Source: CAZRDB01 sp964598695
Lineage (GTDB): Bacteria; Armatimonadota; Zipacnadia; UBA1398
DNA: 21,530 nt
Direction of reading: 5' to 3'
Assembly (NCBI GenBank): GCA_964598695.1
Contig: CAZRDB010000074.1
Location: forward strand, 1-21,530
In this document: piece by piece, positions 7,702-15,474 of the stretch
Numbering within the stretch: the first letter of the stretch is position 1
How the letters are laid out: each line of letters opens with the position of its first letter
Made by a program: the position numbers and the translations under genes
The notes under the pieces: model-generated
Told to the model about the DNA's origin: nothing
What the model saw: the letters and a program-made list of their open reading frames with translations, nothing else
Database searches by the model: none

Positions 7702-9069
7702 CTAGTACCCGTTGGGGTCACAGACGTACTTCCACCAGTTGAGCAGCTTGCCGTCGGGGCCCGTGCCCGGGGCGTTCGGGAGGTGGTTGAGCCACCAGAT
7801 GTGGTGGTAGTCCATTCGACCGCCGCCCCACTCCTCGGCCGTCACGGTCCGGCGGGTCGACTCGCCCTGGAGGTTTGGCCAGTTGTACAGCCAGTCGTCG
7901 CAGGTGCTCACGACGGGCCGTGGGTTGCCCCAGTCGTAGTCCTTCTCGCTCGAGGGCGCGAAGTGGCAGATCCCCAGGGCCGACTCGCCCGGGGTCCGCT
8001 GCTCGAACATCCGGAAGGCGTCCCAGGGATGGGCCGCCGGCGAGGTCGGGAACCAGAAGTCGGCCGGGTTGTACAGGTGCGACATCGTACACTCGGTCCG
8101 GTGGCAGAAGTCCTCGAGCATGCAGTCGACATCGCGCTCGTAGTTGAAGCCCATGATCGCGAAGTTGCGGCCGGCCTCGGGGATCGTGTAGCTCTCGCCG
8201 TTGATGAAGAACGGGCTCGGACCGGCCATCGCGGCCTCGTTGAACGCGCTGCCCGCGGGGGAGCCGAAGAGGAAGACCTCGTCGATCTCGCCCTTCGCCA
8301 CACGCTCGGCGACGGTCAGCGGGTTGTTGTGCGCGAAGGCCTTGTCGGTCATGAGCGCGCCTTCGTCACACTGGCCCTCCGGGAACTTCACGTTCGCCCG
8401 GTTGCGCCAGTCCTCGATGTACTGGTCGGGCGGGTAGACGAAGCCGCTGCCGTAGGGGGCGTGCTGGTCGAGATCGACCCACTCGACGATCTCGTAGTTG
8501 GCCCAGCCGTTGCTCGAGTCCCGGAGCGCGTCGATGTACTGCTGCGCGGTCTCGTGCGGGTTGTTCCAGCCGAAGACCTCGGTCGTTCGCTTGCCGCCGT
8601 GCTCGGGGCAGACGGGGTCGAAGTTCAGCACGAGCACCTTGAAGCGGCGCGGCTCGTTCCCGGTCGGCAGGTGATGGACGATGTCGGATCGGACGCGCAC
8701 GGCCAGGACGGCCCGGTCGCCGTCCGCCTCCTCGCCGCGGCGGCAGATCGCCGTGACGGTGACCTCCTCGCCCACATGGAACGAGGGACGCTGGTAGGGC
8801 GGGATGGCGCTCACGTCGAGCCGGGGGCCGTCGGCCTCGCCGAGGAAGACGCTGCACCGCGCCGGCTCGGTGGCCGCGACAGCCCCCCGGACGGTCACGA
8901 GGCGATCGGCGAGCCCCGCGCGCTGGCCGGGATCCATCAGGGCGGCACAGGTGGTCTCGAGGGGCGTCTCGTCGGCGGGTTGTGCGACGGCGGGTCGCGG
9001 CGCGGCGGCCATGGCGAGGATCAGGCAGGCGAATGCCGGTACGTGGGCGAGTAGGTTGCGATGGGCCAT
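7702..9069 (-). CDS. Conserved secreted protein of unknown function with N-terminal OB-fold-like domain
   Basis: A 455-residue protein with a clear signal peptide (MAHRNLLAHVPAFACLILAM, cleavage near AVAQ). Residues about 35-120 (DRLVTVRGAVAATEPARCSVFL to VGEEVTVTAICRRG) look like a five-stranded OB-type barrel. From about 140 a larger domain begins with FKVLVLNFDPVCPEHGGKR, followed by the segment EIDEVFLFGSPAG, then NFAIMGFNYERDVDCMLEDF leading into CHRTECTMSHLYN, where an E/H/E spacing could bind metal or act in catalysis. I recall this second domain as a widespread secreted family without an assigned function, and do not name it. Start ATG at 9069 has GGAGGTG eight bases upstream; the open frame continues 5' but without such a site. 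It may act on the extracellular glycan served by the importer downstream, which is inference from position. Confidence 0.72.
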   Translation of the reverse strand: MAHRNLLAHVPAFACLILAMAAAPRPAVAQPADETPLETTCAALMDPGQRAGLADRLVTVRGAVAATEPARCSVFLGEADGPRLDVSAIPPYQRPSFHVGEEVTVTAICRRGEEADGDRAVLAVRVRSDIVHHLPTGNEPRRFKVLVLNFDPVCPEHGGKRTTEVFGWNNPHETAQQYIDALRDSSNGWANYEIVEWVDLDQHAPYGSGFVYPPDQYIEDWRNRANVKFPEGQCDEGALMTDKAFAHNNPLTVAERVAKGEIDEVFLFGSPAGSAFNEAAMAGPSPFFINGESYTIPEAGRNFAIMGFNYERDVDCMLEDFCHRTECTMSHLYNPADFWFPTSPAAHPWDAFRMFEQRTPGESALGICHFAPSSEKDYDWGNPRPVVSTCDDWLYNWPNLQGESTRRTVTAEEWGGGRMDYHHIWWLNHLPNAPGTGPDGKLLNWWKYVCDPNGY

Positions 9070-9296
9070 GAGGGAGCACCTCCAGGGGATCGGGCTGACT
9101 CCGTGCAGCCCGAGGCCGCGGCCGGAGTGGCCGGGACGGGGGTCCGTTTCGTGGAGGGATCCGCGATTCCTGCCGTGTGGAGGGCCGTACAAGGAATGAG
9201 GGCTGCTCGCGGTGGGCTCTTGGGGGATGGGGGGGACGGCTGGTGTCTGGCCGCGAGCAACCCTCACATTCAGGAGAATACCCCGCCGAGGCCGAT

Positions 9297-9311
9297 CGGA
9301 ACCAGGTTCCG
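9297..9311. promoter_or_regulatory. Operator-like perfect palindrome
   Basis: CGGAACCAGGTTCCG has 7-base arms around a single A. It lies about 228 bases before the start of the secreted-protein gene, in DNA of lower GC than its surroundings. Size and symmetry fit the site of a dimeric repressor such as a LacI- or GntR-type regulator, but no regulator gene is present in the window and only one copy was seen. Confidence 0.35.
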
Positions 9312-9536
9312 TGCGCGAAGCGAGGAAACCGGCCACATTCGGCGGGATTGCCGCTTCGGCGGGGGGCGGAGGGGGCCAGGCCACGGTGTTGTCCGCATCC
9401 AGAAGCACCGCAACGGCCTGTTCCCAGCCTACCGTGCTCGTCGGGGGCCCCCCCAGCGGGCGTGAGGGCAGGTTTTCGGAGACACCGTGTGGGGCCCGCC
9501 GCGCTGCGCGAGGTTCCCCCCCTGCGGCTCCTCCGC

Positions 9537-9548
9537 GGGGCTCGCCCC
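9537..9548. terminator. GC hairpin downstream of the sulfatase gene
   Basis: GGGG-CTCG-CCCC, extendable by GC/GC through a one-base bulge, starts about ten bases beyond the sulfatase stop. There is no T-tract, so termination is plausible rather than shown. Confidence 0.35.
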
Positions 9549-9557
9549 TGCGTCGCC

Positions 9558-10949
9558 CTACCCGATCTCCCCCGGCTTGAGGCCCCCGGGGAGCGGGAGG
9601 TCGAGCTGCATCGGCACCGGCTCGATGCCGGCTCGAAGGGCCTCGGCCGCGGCCCGGACCTCCTCGATCACCTCGGGGTGCTGCGGGGCGACGTCCCGGC
9701 GCTCCGAGGGGTCGTGCTCGAGGTGGAACAGCAGCGGGGTCTCATGGTCGACCTGCTTCCCGCCCTGGTGGTTCGTGAAGTGCGCCTTCCAGGGGCCGCG
9801 CCGGAGCGCCCACAGCCGCGTCCCGTGGTAGAAGGGCATCTCCATACGCGGGCTCGGGGCGCCCTCGGTCAGCATCGAGACGAGGCTCGTGCCGTCCAGA
9901 ACTCGATCGCGTGGCGGCTCCGTGCCCGCCAGCTCACAGCAGGTCGGCAGCAGGTCCAGCGTGGAGGAGAGCCCCTCGCAGACCGAGGAGGGCGCGATCC
10001 GGCCGGGCCACCAGACGAGGCATGGCTCGCGCATCCCGCCATCCCAGGTCGTGCCCTTCCCGTCACGCAGGAGGCCCGCCGAGCCGCCGTTCTCGCCCTG
10101 CGTGAGCCACGGGCCGTTGTCGCTGGTGAACACGACGAGGGTGCGCTCGGCCTGGCCCGTGCCGCGCACCGCCTCGAGGACCCGGCCGACGCTCCAGTCG
10201 AGTTCCTCCACGACGTCGCCGTAGAGCCCGCGCGCGCTCCGTCCCCGGAAGCGCTCCGAGGCGGCCAGTGGCACGTGCGGGAACGTGTGGGGCATGTAGA
10301 GGAAGAAGGGGGCGTCCCGGCGGCGGCGGATGAACTCGACGGCCCGCTCCGTGTACCGCGCCGTGAGCGTCGTGAGGTCGGCCGGCTGCTCCACAACCGC
10401 CTCGCCGTCGATCAGGGGCGTCGGCCGCATGTCGTTGCTGTACGGGATGCCGAGATACTCGTCGAAGCCGTGGCGGGTCGGCAGGTAGCGTCTGAGGTGG
10501 CCGAGATGCCACTTGCCGACGCAGGCGGTCTCGTAGCCTCGCCCCCGGAGCAGGTCCGCGATCGTGATCTCGCTCTCCGGCAGGCCGCCGCCCGAATCGG
10601 GGAAGAGAACGCCCCTCCGGTCCGAGGTCATGCCGCTCCGCACGGGGAGCCGCCCGGTGAGCAGCCCAGCTCGGCTCGGGGTGCAGACGTGGGCGGCGAC
10701 GTAGAACTGCGTCAGCTTCATGCCCTCGGCGGCCATCCGGTCGAGGTGCGGCGTGCGGATCGTCGGGTGGCCGAAGCAGCCCAGATCGCCGTAGCCGAGG
10801 TCGTCGCAGAAGATGACGACGATGTTCGGTGGCGCCTCACGATGCGTCACGGCGCCCTCCCCGTCCGCCCGAGCGTGCGACGCGAGGCCGGCCAGCGCAC
10901 CGCCGGCCCCCAGCGTCCCGAGCATGGTCCTGCGCGTCATGGGGTCCAT
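9558..10949 (-). CDS. Formylglycine-dependent sulfatase, TAT-exported
   Basis: A 463-residue S1-family (alkaline phosphatase superfamily) sulfatase that removes sulfate esters from an organic substrate, probably a glycan, outside the cytoplasm. The N-terminus MDPMTRRTMLGTLGAGGALA is a twin-arginine-type leader, cut near SHARA. Metal-binding aspartates lie in IFCDDLGYGDLG (D49/D50). The catalytic motif CTPSR places Cys89 as the residue converted to formylglycine, matching C-x-P-x-R. KWHLGH and FTSDNGPW supply further active-site residues. Length is normal. Start ATG at 10949 has GGAGG six bases upstream; the reading frame runs 5' through arginine-rich sequence without homology. It is divergent from the helicase gene. 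No formylglycine-generating enzyme or anSME maturase is in the window, so maturation needs a gene elsewhere. Confidence 0.93.
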   Translation of the reverse strand: MDPMTRRTMLGTLGAGGALAGLASHARADGEGAVTHREAPPNIVVIFCDDLGYGDLGCFGHPTIRTPHLDRMAAEGMKLTQFYVAAHVCTPSRAGLLTGRLPVRSGMTSDRRGVLFPDSGGGLPESEITIADLLRGRGYETACVGKWHLGHLRRYLPTRHGFDEYLGIPYSNDMRPTPLIDGEAVVEQPADLTTLTARYTERAVEFIRRRRDAPFFLYMPHTFPHVPLAASERFRGRSARGLYGDVVEELDWSVGRVLEAVRGTGQAERTLVVFTSDNGPWLTQGENGGSAGLLRDGKGTTWDGGMREPCLVWWPGRIAPSSVCEGLSSTLDLLPTCCELAGTEPPRDRVLDGTSLVSMLTEGAPSPRMEMPFYHGTRLWALRRGPWKAHFTNHQGGKQVDHETPLLFHLEHDPSERRDVAPQHPEVIEEVRAAAEALRAGIEPVPMQLDLPLPGGLKPGEIG

Positions 10950-11131
10950 GTCGAGCCTCCCTCCGCACACGGGTCCCTTCGCGCGGCGCGCCCAGCCACC
11001 TTCGGCCGGGCAGGCGGGCGGGGGGATCGCCGCGAAACCCGGATCGTGCCGCGCGGTGTCTTCTCCCCGGTCGCGCGGGCGGGCCGCGCAGGCGCCGCCC
11101 CGCGATGAATCGGCAGGGGCGCAGGTGCGGG

Positions 11132-13630
11132 ATGGCCCGAGCATGGGATCCGACAGCCTTCCTCGAGGAGTTGCGCGCCTCTCCGGAGTACGCGCGGCAG
11201 ATCGTCCACGTACACCTCGAGCCCGCACGGCCGCCCGCCTATGCCGACACGGCCACACCCCTCTCGCCCTGCCTGCGGGAAGCGCTCTCGGCGCTCGGTG
11301 TCGATCGGCTGTACACGCACCAGGCCGAGGCGATCGACCGCGCACGCGCCGGCGAGAACGTCGTGGTCTCGACGGGGACGGCCTCGGGCAAGTCGCTGTG
11401 CTACCTCGTCCCGGTGCTGGAGAGCCTTCTGGCCGACCCGCTCGCGACGGCCTTCCTCGTCTATCCGACCAAGGCGCTCACGCACGACCAGTTCGGCGCG
11501 TGCGCGCGTCTGCTCGAGGCTGCCGGTCTCTCCGACACGATCCTCGCGGGCGTCTACGATGGCGATACCGGCGGATCGGTCCGGAAGCGCCTGCGCGATC
11601 GCGCCCGGCTGCTCTTCACGAACCCCGACCTCCTCCACGCGAGCGTGATGGCCCAGCCGGCGAGCTGGGACCGGCTCCTCGAGAACCTGCAGTGGTTGGT
11701 GCTCGATGAGCTGCACACCTACGGTGGGATGTTCGGCTCCGGCGTCGCGAACCTCATGCGGCGCTTCCGCCGCGTCTGCGACCACTTCGGCTCCGCGCCG
11801 CACGTGATCGCCTGCTCGGCGACGATCGCCAACCCCCGCGAGCTGGCCGAGCGGCTCATCGAGCGCCCCTTCTCGCTCGTCGACCGGGACGGCAGCCCGA
11901 GGGGCCGTCGCGTGACGGTCTTCTGGAACCCGCCGGTTGAGCGGGCGGGCCGCTGGCGGAGCCGGCGGAGCGCGAACGTCGAGGCGCACGAGCTGATGGC
12001 GGCGCTCATCGCCCGCGGCGTGCCGACGATCACCTTCAGCAAGGCCAAGATGACCGCGGAGATGATCGCCCGGTACGTGACCGAGCGGCTCGGCCGGCTC
12101 GCCCCCGAGGCCGCCGCGCGCGTGACTGCCTACCGGGGCGGCTACCTCCCGACCGAGCGACGGGCGATCGAGCAGCGGCTGTTTGCGGGGGACCTGCTCG
12201 GCGTGAGCGCCACGCCCGCTCTCGTTCTGGGGATCGACGTGGGAGGGCTCGACGCGAGCATCCTCGTCGGCTACCCGGGCACGCTGGCCTCGTTCCTCCA
12301 GCAGGCGGGCCGGGCCGGCCGGCGCGACAGGGACGCGCTCGTCATCCTCGTCGGCCTCGATACCCCAGTGAACCAGTACGTCCTGAGCCACCCGGAGTAC
12401 CTCTTCGAGCGGCCGGTCGAGCAGGCCGTCGTCGACCCCGACAATCCGTTCATCGTGAGCGGCCACCTCCGCTGCGCCGCCCACGAGCTGCCGCTCGCCG
12501 AGGGCGAGGCCGAGCGGTTCGGCCCGTACGCGCGGATGGCCCTCGAGGCCCTGGCCGACCAGCGGGTGCTCCGGCACACCGGAGGGCGCTGGTACCACAG
12601 CGCGCCCCAGCCGGCCCACCGGATCGTCTCGCTCCGCGAGTTCGCCGACCGGAGTGTGGTGGTCAAGGAGGAGTCGACGGGACTCGTGATCGGCGAGGTC
12701 AACCAGTATGACGCCCAGGCGCTCGTCCACCCCGGCGCGGTCTACCTCCACCAGGGCGAGACCTACCTCGTGCGCGAGCTGGACCTCGAGCGCAACATCG
12801 CGACCGTGCGTCGGGAGGAGCTGGACTACTACACCCAGCCGCTCGGCGGAACCGATGTCGAGCACATCGACCGCCTCGTGCGGCGGCGGCCCTTCGGCAG
12901 CGGGACGGTCAGTTGGGGCGAGGTGACCACCACCTTCCGCAACCACGCCTTCGAGCGGATCCGCTTCTACTCGCTCGACGCCTTCAGCGAGGAGGAGCTG
13001 GACCTCCCCGCCTACCTCCTCGAGACCGTCGCCTTCTGGATCACCCCGCCCGAGCCGCTGATGCGCGCGATCGAGGCCGACGGCCTCAACCCCCACAACG
13101 GGCTGCGGGGCGTCGGCTACGCGACGCGCTCGCTGCTGCCCCTGTTCCTCCGCTGCGAGACGCTCGACTTCTCGCACACGGTCGGTTGCCAGAACGCGCC
13201 CTGGCATACGGTCTTCGTCTACGAGCGCTTCCCCCTGGGCCTCGGCTTCACCCACGCGGCCTTCGGCCTCCTCGACCGGATCCTCCCGGCCGTCCGCGAG
13301 CACGTCCGGGCCTGCCCCTGCGAGGACGGCTGCCCGGGCTGCGTGGGGAAGCCGCTCCGGGGCTTCACGACGTGGAACGTCGAACGGGGTGAGGGCGCGA
13401 TCCCCTCGAAGCGGGCGGCGCTGGCGGTCCTCGACGGCTTGCTGGGCGACGGCACGGCCCTCGACGCGCCGGAGGAGGTCCTCCCCCACGCGGGGGGCGA
13501 GGAGGCGTGGATCGAGCAAGCGATGCGCCGCCGGCTCTCACAGCTCGGCGAGCCCTGGCGGCTCCACCCGATCGTCCCTGCCGCGGAGATCGAGGCCAGG
13601 TTCCGCGAGCGGCCAAGGCCGGGGCGGTAG
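11132..13630 (+). CDS. MrfA/YprA-type DEAD/DEAH-box helicase with DUF1998 zinc-cluster domain
   Basis: An 832-residue superfamily 2 helicase. Walker A is TGTASGKS (81-88), the DEAH-equivalent is DELH (192-195) and motif III is SATI (229-232). The second RecA domain includes VSATPALVLGIDVGGLD and QQAGRAGRR. The C-terminal DUF1998 part has four cysteines, C728, C730, C734 and C737, in CPCEDGCPGC, the predicted metal site. In Bacillus, MrfA works with the exonuclease MrfB in repair of mitomycin adducts; here no exonuclease neighbour is seen. I chose the ATG at 11132 because AGGTG precedes it; ATG at 11105 gives nine more residues and has no ribosome site. It stands alone, divergent from the sulfatase and convergent with the transposase. 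Confidence 0.92.
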   Translation: MARAWDPTAFLEELRASPEYARQIVHVHLEPARPPAYADTATPLSPCLREALSALGVDRLYTHQAEAIDRARAGENVVVSTGTASGKSLCYLVPVLESLLADPLATAFLVYPTKALTHDQFGACARLLEAAGLSDTILAGVYDGDTGGSVRKRLRDRARLLFTNPDLLHASVMAQPASWDRLLENLQWLVLDELHTYGGMFGSGVANLMRRFRRVCDHFGSAPHVIACSATIANPRELAERLIERPFSLVDRDGSPRGRRVTVFWNPPVERAGRWRSRRSANVEAHELMAALIARGVPTITFSKAKMTAEMIARYVTERLGRLAPEAAARVTAYRGGYLPTERRAIEQRLFAGDLLGVSATPALVLGIDVGGLDASILVGYPGTLASFLQQAGRAGRRDRDALVILVGLDTPVNQYVLSHPEYLFERPVEQAVVDPDNPFIVSGHLRCAAHELPLAEGEAERFGPYARMALEALADQRVLRHTGGRWYHSAPQPAHRIVSLREFADRSVVVKEESTGLVIGEVNQYDAQALVHPGAVYLHQGETYLVRELDLERNIATVRREELDYYTQPLGGTDVEHIDRLVRRRPFGSGTVSWGEVTTTFRNHAFERIRFYSLDAFSEEELDLPAYLLETVAFWITPPEPLMRAIEADGLNPHNGLRGVGYATRSLLPLFLRCETLDFSHTVGCQNAPWHTVFVYERFPLGLGFTHAAFGLLDRILPAVREHVRACPCEDGCPGCVGKPLRGFTTWNVERGEGAIPSKRAALAVLDGLLGDGTALDAPEEVLPHAGGEEAWIEQAMRRRLSQLGEPWRLHPIVPAAEIEARFRERPRPGR

Positions 13631-13650
13631 GCGGCTGCTGCGCGGTGTTC

Positions 13651-13706
13651 GGAGGGGCCTGGTAGGGGGAACCAACCGGAGGTTGGTGGGACCCTAACCG
13701 GCCCGC
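13651..13706 (+). repeat. REP-like structured repeat, left copy flanking the RAYT transposase
   Basis: A 56-base element that is inverted relative to the right copy at 14158-14213 and identical to it at 45 positions. It folds as an imperfect hairpin: an inner stem ACCAACC/GGTTGGT around GGA (13671-13687) and a basal stem with GTAGGG against CCCTAAC and GGGCC against GGCCC, with small bulges. GTAG at 13662-13665 lies on the 5' side, as in REP elements bound by RAYT proteins. Its 3' end overlaps the last codons and stop of the transposase gene. It lies 20 bases after the helicase stop and could also serve as terminator. Confidence 0.88.
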
Positions 13707-14227
13707 TGGGGGCCGTCCTCGTCGTGCCACTCGGACCAGCTCCAGGGCCACGCAGCCCAGTCCTCGCACAGGCCCTTCCGGACCGGGTTCGCGAGCGTGT
13801 ACTCCACCATCGCGACGACGTCATCCTCGCGGCGGGCGGTTCGGTCCCAGTAGCCCCGTTGCCACAGCGGCGCGCCGGCACGACGCGACGCGCCGCTCTT
13901 GGCTGCGCACAGCCACTGGGCCAGGTCGCCGCCCGCAGGCAGGATCGAGCATACGACATGGACGTGGTCAGGCATGAGGCAGCAGGCGTGGATGGCGACG
14001 CCATGGCGTCGGGCGTTGGCGCGCAGCGCCGCTAGAACGCGGTCCGGGCGGTCGCCGTCGGTCAGGCACACGCCGGGCCGCGCGCGAATGGTCACGAACG
14101 TCACGGCACACGGCGTCTGGTACTCGTCCTGTGGCAACCGCGCAGGATGTCGGCGTTGCGGGCCAGTTAGGGTCCCACCGGTCTTCGACCGGTCCCCCCT
14201 ACTCGGCCCCTCCGGAGGACCGCCCAC
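13694..14227 (-). CDS. REP-associated tyrosine transposase (RAYT, Y1/HUH family)
   Basis: A single-strand DNA nuclease/transposase of the IS200-like Y1 superfamily. The HUH motif is PDHVHVV, and the catalytic tyrosine should be that in VEYTLANPVRKGL, the RAYT C-terminal signature followed by WPWSWSEW. The core (from about CAVTFVTIRARPG) has normal RAYT length. Start is uncertain: GTG at 14227 has GGGGGAGG only three bases upstream and would read through the right repeat; TTG at 14137 gives 147 residues and begins beyond it, but has no ribosome site. The gene starts ten bases after the mnmA stop. Flanking structured repeats on both sides make this a RAYT with its own REP pair rather than a classic insertion sequence. 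Confidence 0.88.
   Translation of the reverse strand: MGGPPEGPSRGDRSKTGGTLTGPQRRHPARLPQDEYQTPCAVTFVTIRARPGVCLTDGDRPDRVLAALRANARRHGVAIHACCLMPDHVHVVCSILPAGGDLAQWLCAAKSGASRRAGAPLWQRGYWDRTARREDDVVAMVEYTLANPVRKGLCEDWAAWPWSWSEWHDEDGPQRAG
14158..14213 (-). repeat. REP-like structured repeat, right copy flanking the RAYT transposase
   Basis: Read on the minus strand it aligns base for base, without gaps, to the copy at 13651-13706. The inner stem is ACCGGTC/GACCGGT around GAA. Three of its seven inner pairs and one basal pair differ from the left copy, and every one of these differences is compensated on the partner strand of the stem. GTAG is kept (complement of CTAC at 14199-14202) and lies on the outer side, so the two copies face each other across the gene. 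Confidence 0.88.
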
Positions 14228-14237
14228 GCGCCTCCCC

Positions 14238-15356
14238 CTATCCCAGCACGCCCGTGACGATCCCCCCGCACAGCACCCGCGTGCCGGTCTCGGCGTCGTA
14301 GCACACGGCCGACTGGCCGGGCGCCGTGGCGCGGTGCGGGGTGGTGAACGTCACCGTCAGGCCGCCCGACGCTCCGAGGTCCGCCATCGCCTCGACTGCC
14401 TCGCCGTGGGCGCGCATCTGGACGCGGACCGGAAGCGGGCCGCCGAGCGCCGCGGGGTAGGCGCCGCCCCATACCACGTTGGCGAGCCGGAGCCCCGCCG
14501 CGAGCAGCTCCTCGGCCGGGCCGACCGTCACCGTCGCCGTCGCGGGGTCGACCGCGAGGACGTACAGCGGCTCCCCACCGCCGATCCCCAGTCCGCGCCG
14601 CTGGCCGACGGTGTATCGGTAGGTCCCCTCATGCCGTCCGAGAACGTTGCCCGTGGGATCGACGATCGGGCCGGGCTCGGTCCCCGCGAGGCCCGCGCCC
14701 AGCAGGTAGGCCCGGTAGTCGCCGTCCGGCACGAAGCAGATGTCCTGGCTGTCCGGCTTGTCGGCGACCGTGAGACCCAGTTCGCGCGCCAGCTCGCGGG
14801 TCCGCGCCTTCGGGATGCCCCCGAGCGGCAGCAGCAGCCGCGCGAGCGTCTCCTGGCCGAGCGCGTAGAGGACGTAGCTCTGGTCCTTGGTCGGGTCGGC
14901 TCCCCGCGCGATGCACCACCGCCCGCTCGCGTCGTCATGTTCGACGCGGGCGTAGTGGCCGGTCGCGATCGCGTCGGCGCCCAGCGCATCGGCCAGGCGG
15001 AGCATCGTCGGGAAGCGCACGGCTCGGTTGCACTCGATGCACGGGTTGGGCGTCTCCCCCCGGAGGTAGGCCTCCGCGAATGGCCCCACGACCGCGGCGT
15101 GGAACTCGGCCTCGGCATGGTGGACGAAGTGCTCGAGGCCAAGGGCCTCGGCGCACGCGGCCGCGTCACAGGCCTGCCGGGCGGAGCAGCAGCCGCGGCC
15201 CTCGGCGCCGCTCCCGCTGCCGATGCGGAACGTGACGCCGATCACCTCGTGGCCCGCGCGCGCGAGCAGCGCCGCGGCGACGGCGCTGTCGACACCGCCG
15301 GACATCCCGCAGAGGATGCGGAGGCGAGACGATGGGCCGGAGCCAGGATCGGTCAT
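14238..15356 (-). CDS. mnmA: tRNA-specific 2-thiouridylase MnmA
   Basis: Adds sulfur to uridine 34 of Lys, Glu and Gln tRNAs, an ATP-dependent cytosolic reaction. The 372-residue protein has the PP-loop SGGVDS at 19-24. The catalytic cysteine of the NPxxxCN motif is C109 (NPCIECN), and the second active cysteine is C207 (SQDICFVPDGDY), both present. Also visible are GHYAR, the DPTKDQSYVL tRNA-binding segment and YTVGQRRGLG before the C-terminal barrels. Length is standard. ATG at 15356 is the only start that keeps the first β-strand (RLRILCG); its ribosome site is weak (GGGTG) and abuts the first REP-like hairpin upstream. The sulfur donor and MnmE/MnmG partners are not in the window. Confidence 0.96.
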   Translation of the reverse strand: MTDPGSGPSSRLRILCGMSGGVDSAVAAALLARAGHEVIGVTFRIGSGSGAEGRGCCSARQACDAAACAEALGLEHFVHHAEAEFHAAVVGPFAEAYLRGETPNPCIECNRAVRFPTMLRLADALGADAIATGHYARVEHDDASGRWCIARGADPTKDQSYVLYALGQETLARLLLPLGGIPKARTRELARELGLTVADKPDSQDICFVPDGDYRAYLLGAGLAGTEPGPIVDPTGNVLGRHEGTYRYTVGQRRGLGIGGGEPLYVLAVDPATATVTVGPAEELLAAGLRLANVVWGGAYPAALGGPLPVRVQMRAHGEAVEAMADLGASGGLTVTFTTPHRATAPGQSAVCYDAETGTRVLCGGIVTGVLG

Positions 15357-15360
15357 AGCA

Positions 15361-15460
15361 CCCGTGGGGGCGAGTGGCAACTCGCCCTCCTCCCTACGAT
15401 CGGGCGACCGGCAGGTCGCCCCTACGAGATCCTGCGGGCGAGTCGCCACTCGCCCCCACA
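15361..15460. repeat. Cluster of three REP-like hairpins between lemA and mnmA
   Basis: Three perfect 8-base-pair stems with 4-base loops: 15368-15387 (GGGCGAGT-GGCA-ACTCGCCC), 15402-15421 (GGGCGACC-GGCA-GGTCGCCC) and 15436-15455 (GGGCGAGT-CGCC-ACTCGCCC). The middle stem differs from the outer two by changes matched on both arms. On the minus strand two are preceded by GTAG (complement of CTAC at 15394-15397 and 15422-15425), the third by GTGG. The cluster fills the space between the lemA stop (15475) and the mnmA start (15356), and may end the lemA transcript or stabilise its 3' end. Confidence 0.85.
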
Positions 15461-15474
15461 CGCGTTGCTCGAGC

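Larger units (their letters stand above)
9070..9557. other. 488-base region without a gene
   Basis: Lies upstream of the secreted-protein gene (start 9069) and downstream of the sulfatase gene (stop 9558), both on the minus strand. Short open frames here lack ribosome sites and recognisable sequence. It holds one perfect 15-base palindrome (9297-9311), a GGGGGCCCCC block near 9444-9454 and a GC hairpin at 9537-9548. The promoter of the 7702-9069 gene should lie here, but no convincing -35/-10 pair is visible. Confidence 0.6.

Noticed and set aside
9177..11108. Plus-strand open frame of 643 codons opposite the sulfatase and gap
   Set aside because: Antisense of a clear sulfatase; composition is biased to R, A and E and no domain is recognisable.
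10937..13519. Long minus-strand open frame (860 codons) opposite the helicase gene
   Set aside because: High GC keeps the antisense frame free of stops. The protein is arginine/glutamate/valine-rich without motifs, while the plus strand encodes a complete helicase.
13651..14213. Classic IS element with terminal inverted repeats and DDE transposase
   Set aside because: The enzyme is a Y1/HUH type and the inverted repeats are internally palindromic REP-like hairpins. No target-site duplication is evident.
15361..15460. CRISPR-like array
   Set aside because: Only three units, each itself a hairpin, with 14-base gaps and no spacer-sized unique sequence or cas genes.
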